NCBI RefSeq assembly: GCF_017298635.1
Contig: NZ_CP071182.1
Coordinates: forward strand, 4,130,001 to 4,194,000
Length of the DNA: 64,000 bases
Direction: 5' to 3'
Origin: Paenalicyclobacillus mengziensis
GTDB lineage: Bacteria; Bacillota; Bacilli; Alicyclobacillales; Alicyclobacillaceae
This document shows positions 61,886 through 64,000 of this stretch, in pieces. Under the pieces are notes generated by a model that was given only the letters and a program-made list of their open reading frames with translations, was not told where the DNA came from and did not search any database. The position numbers were made by a program, and so were the translations under genes. Positions within the stretch are counted from its first letter, which is position 1; each line of letters begins with the position of its first letter.

Positions 61886-62521
61886 AACTGAGTGTTGTTT
61901 GCCGAAGCTCTTTATTCCGCCCTCATAGCACCCATGCTCGTGCGTAACTGGGTATGAACAGTGCGGTGCGCACAAGGTATGTCGGCCGGTAGTAACTCCT
62001 GCACACATTTGTGGCAAGACTCGACTTCATCGTCATGATCCTGCACTGCATCCCCCAGGGGGTTCCACCTGCAACATCCTAATACGGAAACATATTTCTC
62101 TCCGAATGGGGATTCCTCCTCCCACTAAGAATTAATGTTTTCTTCTATTTACTCTCTCATTCTCACGATTACGCACCTTGACAGTTTGAGAGTAGTTTCC
62201 AGAATGCTAGATGTGCCAATTTTCTAACGGGTAGTCCGTTGCAGGAACAGAGATTGGCGCTGTTTTACCAATACATGGAACATGAATATGCTCGCACCTT
62301 TGGATGTCCACACGTTCCCTTGCGGTTTACCCTCCCATGTCACACTGGGTCTATGCCCTCACATTCCTTCGTACTACCTCTCAAGGGGTGGATGCCGTTT
62401 CTTGCTCCTTTACTGGGTCGTTGCCCTTATGGAATGGTTACTACGGCTTATCCGTGCTTCGGTTTGTCTTGGTGAGTCATCGTGTATAAGCGAGTAAATC
62501 GGACGAACGAGTTTGAATCGG
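61886..62521. other. Non-coding stretch before the IS110 element
   Basis: About 630 bp. Several short plus-strand frames exist, none with a ribosome site or known motif. Part may belong to the end of the IS110 element, whose limits cannot be fixed because this family lacks terminal inverted repeats. Confidence 0.5.
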
Positions 62522-63820
62522 TTAAGCAGCCATCTGTAGTTGGGACTTCCGAAGCGGTCCCAGTAAATCCTCAGCGTTATACAAAACTTGCTTTGTCCCT
62601 AACGTGTGTAGAACACGAATGAGTTTTCCACACAGTGCAATCAGTGACTGTTTCTTCTTCAAGGGATTGCGCGTTCGGCTCGTGTAATACTCGTGCAGTG
62701 CCTTGAACTCTGGATTCTTGGCGACCATCGGTAATATCGCTCGGAAGAGTAGTGCCCTGAGCCGGGAGCGACCCCGTTTGGAAATTCCAGTTTTCCCTTT
62801 CCTCTTGCCAGAACTGTTCTCTTTGAGATTCAGTCCAGCAAGCCGGATGATTTGCTGTCCATGGTCATATCCCTTGAGATCGCCTACTTCAGCCAGGAAC
62901 CCAGCCAGCGTCGTAACACCCATCCCTGGTACCGTCAGCATTTCTTGAGTACCTGGAATCTGGCTGAGCAATTGCTCCACTTGCACCATGATTTCATCAC
63001 GCTGCCGAGTGAACATCTCGTACTGTTCTAGCAAAGCCGTCATTTCCAACCGAGCAGCCGTGAGACCCTCTTTTAGACCAATCGACCTTTCAGCGGTTCT
63101 GACAAGCCGTTGGGCTCGCTTCATACCGACAGCACGCTTTATTCCACCACTTTTCCACTGACTCACAATCCCACTGGCGCCTAGTGAGACAAGCTCCTGT
63201 GGAAAAGGGCACTGACGTAACGTAATGAGAGATGCTTTGCCTTCCCAATCCTTGAACACCTCTGTGTATTCTGGAAAGAACCGGTCGAGCCAGTTCTGAA
63301 TCCGCCGCTGTACCTGACCTAGATTCACCATAACCTTTTCTCTCAGGTTCATGAGGATTCGCAGATCCGCATAGATACCTGTCGGGAGTTTGGGCTCGGT
63401 GTACTTGCCGTCTTTCACGAGACTCGCAATGACCTTGGCATCCTTGTAGTCATTCTTCGTCGGCGAGTTATCCTCTAACTCTTTGCTCTTGTTGACGTGG
63501 TGCGGATTCACAAGCACGAACCGAACGTTCAAGTCTTGCATGAATGCGCCTAACGGGAACCAGTAGTGTCCGGTCGGCTCAACGCCAAAGACGACATCTG
63601 TTTTGCCGTGGAGCCGTTGTAACTCCTTCATCCACGTTACGAGTTTCCTCAAACCCTCATCGTCGTTGTTAAAAACGCATTCCTTACCGAGCTCAATCCC
63701 ACGGAAGTCAATGGCTCTTGCCACATGTGTTTGCTTCGCAATGTCAGCTCCCACAATGATGGTAGCATCGGTAATTTGTTGAATTCGTTGATTTTGCTTC
63801 TGTTGCATCTTATACTTCAC
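62522..63820 (-). CDS. IS110-family transposase
   Basis: DEDD-type transposase, about 432 residues from GTG 63820 (GAGGAGGACGCTCAA upstream). The N-terminal RuvC-like domain has IIVGADIAKQTHVARAIDF and VVFGVEPTGHYW, then DYKDAKVIASLV. The C-terminal Transposase_20 domain has IPGTQEMLTVPGMGVTTLAG, IIRLAGLNLKENSSGKRKGK and the catalytic Ser region. No lesion is seen, so it may be active; such elements use a bridge RNA from their flanks, which I could not delimit. Confidence 0.93.
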   Translation of the reverse strand: MKYKMQQKQNQRIQQITDATIIVGADIAKQTHVARAIDFRGIELGKECVFNNDDEGLRKLVTWMKELQRLHGKTDVVFGVEPTGHYWFPLGAFMQDLNVRFVLVNPHHVNKSKELEDNSPTKNDYKDAKVIASLVKDGKYTEPKLPTGIYADLRILMNLREKVMVNLGQVQRRIQNWLDRFFPEYTEVFKDWEGKASLITLRQCPFPQELVSLGASGIVSQWKSGGIKRAVGMKRAQRLVRTAERSIGLKEGLTAARLEMTALLEQYEMFTRQRDEIMVQVEQLLSQIPGTQEMLTVPGMGVTTLAGFLAEVGDLKGYDHGQQIIRLAGLNLKENSSGKRKGKTGISKRGRSRLRALLFRAILPMVAKNPEFKALHEYYTSRTRNPLKKKQSLIALCGKLIRVLHTLGTKQVLYNAEDLLGPLRKSQLQMAA

Positions 63821-64000
63821 TTGAGCGTCCTCCTCAATTAGGGAATGAATGTCCTGCATTCGGAACCCAGCATACAGGAGGCGCTCTTTTTGTTTCAAAC
63901 CCGAAATTAATTCATTACAGGAATGGCTCCTTGTTGGTTCCTTTCACGACACTGAATCGTAGAAAACCCGCTGACCCCGGCGCCACATAATCCCGGATTC

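Noticed and set aside
62239..62475. Small plus-strand frames next to the IS110 transposase
   Set aside because: Three overlapping frames of similar length with no ribosome site; typical chance frames in the IS flank.

Overview
The window reads as a chromosomal segment of an endospore-forming, aerobic, menaquinone-using Bacillota, most like the Alicyclobacillaceae or related Bacilli. This placement is inferred. It rests on the GerA-type germinant receptor operon, the RsfA-type prespore regulator, an AbrB-type fragment, a phosphosulfolactate synthase of the YitD type, a qox-type menaquinol oxidase with ctaB, and strong AGGAGG-type ribosome binding sites. No rRNA operon, intact tRNA or CRISPR array was seen.

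Layout. 1-2.9 kb: end of an MFS drug-efflux pump, a small conserved protein and a CBS-pair protein. 3.0-24.3 kb: a strongly rearranged, sporulation-flavoured stretch. It holds an IS1182-type element, a decayed FAD oxidoreductase, a ger operon with a broken C subunit, rsfA, an L,D-transpeptidase, decayed sugar genes, a second IS sitting against an IS4 fragment, and a glycosylation locus (GT2-TPR, and GT4-TPR-GT4 in one 960-residue protein) next to two small paralogous proteins. The stretch is bounded by tRNA-Leu 3'-end fragments at 3.1 and 24.2 kb, and a truncated tyrosine integrase lies against the second. 24.5-37.8 kb: type II NADH dehydrogenase, a decayed copy of a CRP/acyl-CoA-dehydrogenase locus, a hemerythrin-like protein, an internally deleted thyA with a folA stub, a Crp regulator, an sdhB-like gene, aconitase, and then the intact acyl-CoA dehydrogenase, cobalamin adenosyltransferase and Fnr-type regulator. 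37.8-49.4 kb: MmgE/PrpD, two orphan oligopeptide-ABC ATPases, a metal-efflux ATPase with its own HMA protein and a ribosomal S4 paralogue, a second sdhB-like gene, and a run of gene fragments (RIC, UvrC, DUF59, an acyl-CoA dehydrogenase tail). 49.4-55 kb: a visibly GC-richer block with an ABC1/UbiB kinase, a 12-TM haem-copper-like protein, DUF2249 proteins, a broken OsmC and a Crp regulator. 55.4-60.4 kb: ctaB and qoxDCBA. 60.4-64 kb: a third tRNA-Leu fragment, transposase debris and an IS110 element.

Common thread. Respiration and redox genes dominate the non-mobile part. Three Crp/Fnr regulators are present. Two carry a CRP-type recognition helix (SRExxxR) and one an FNR-type helix (PETxSR). 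Palindromes of the form TGTGA-N6-TCACA lie before the acyl-CoA dehydrogenase, its decayed copy, the second sdhB, the divergent DUF2249/haem-copper-like pair (twice) and the qox operon. A TTGAC-N4-ATCAA box lies before ndh. This suggests a shared oxygen, NO or redox regulon.

Gene decay is extensive. At least fifteen broken genes or fragments are visible, several with one clear lesion (a single in-frame stop in osmC, an in-frame active-site deletion in thyA). The most unusual structure is the series of three truncated tRNA-Leu(GAG)-like 3' ends, each followed by a hairpin. They look like attachment-site scars of elements stacked at one tRNA gene.
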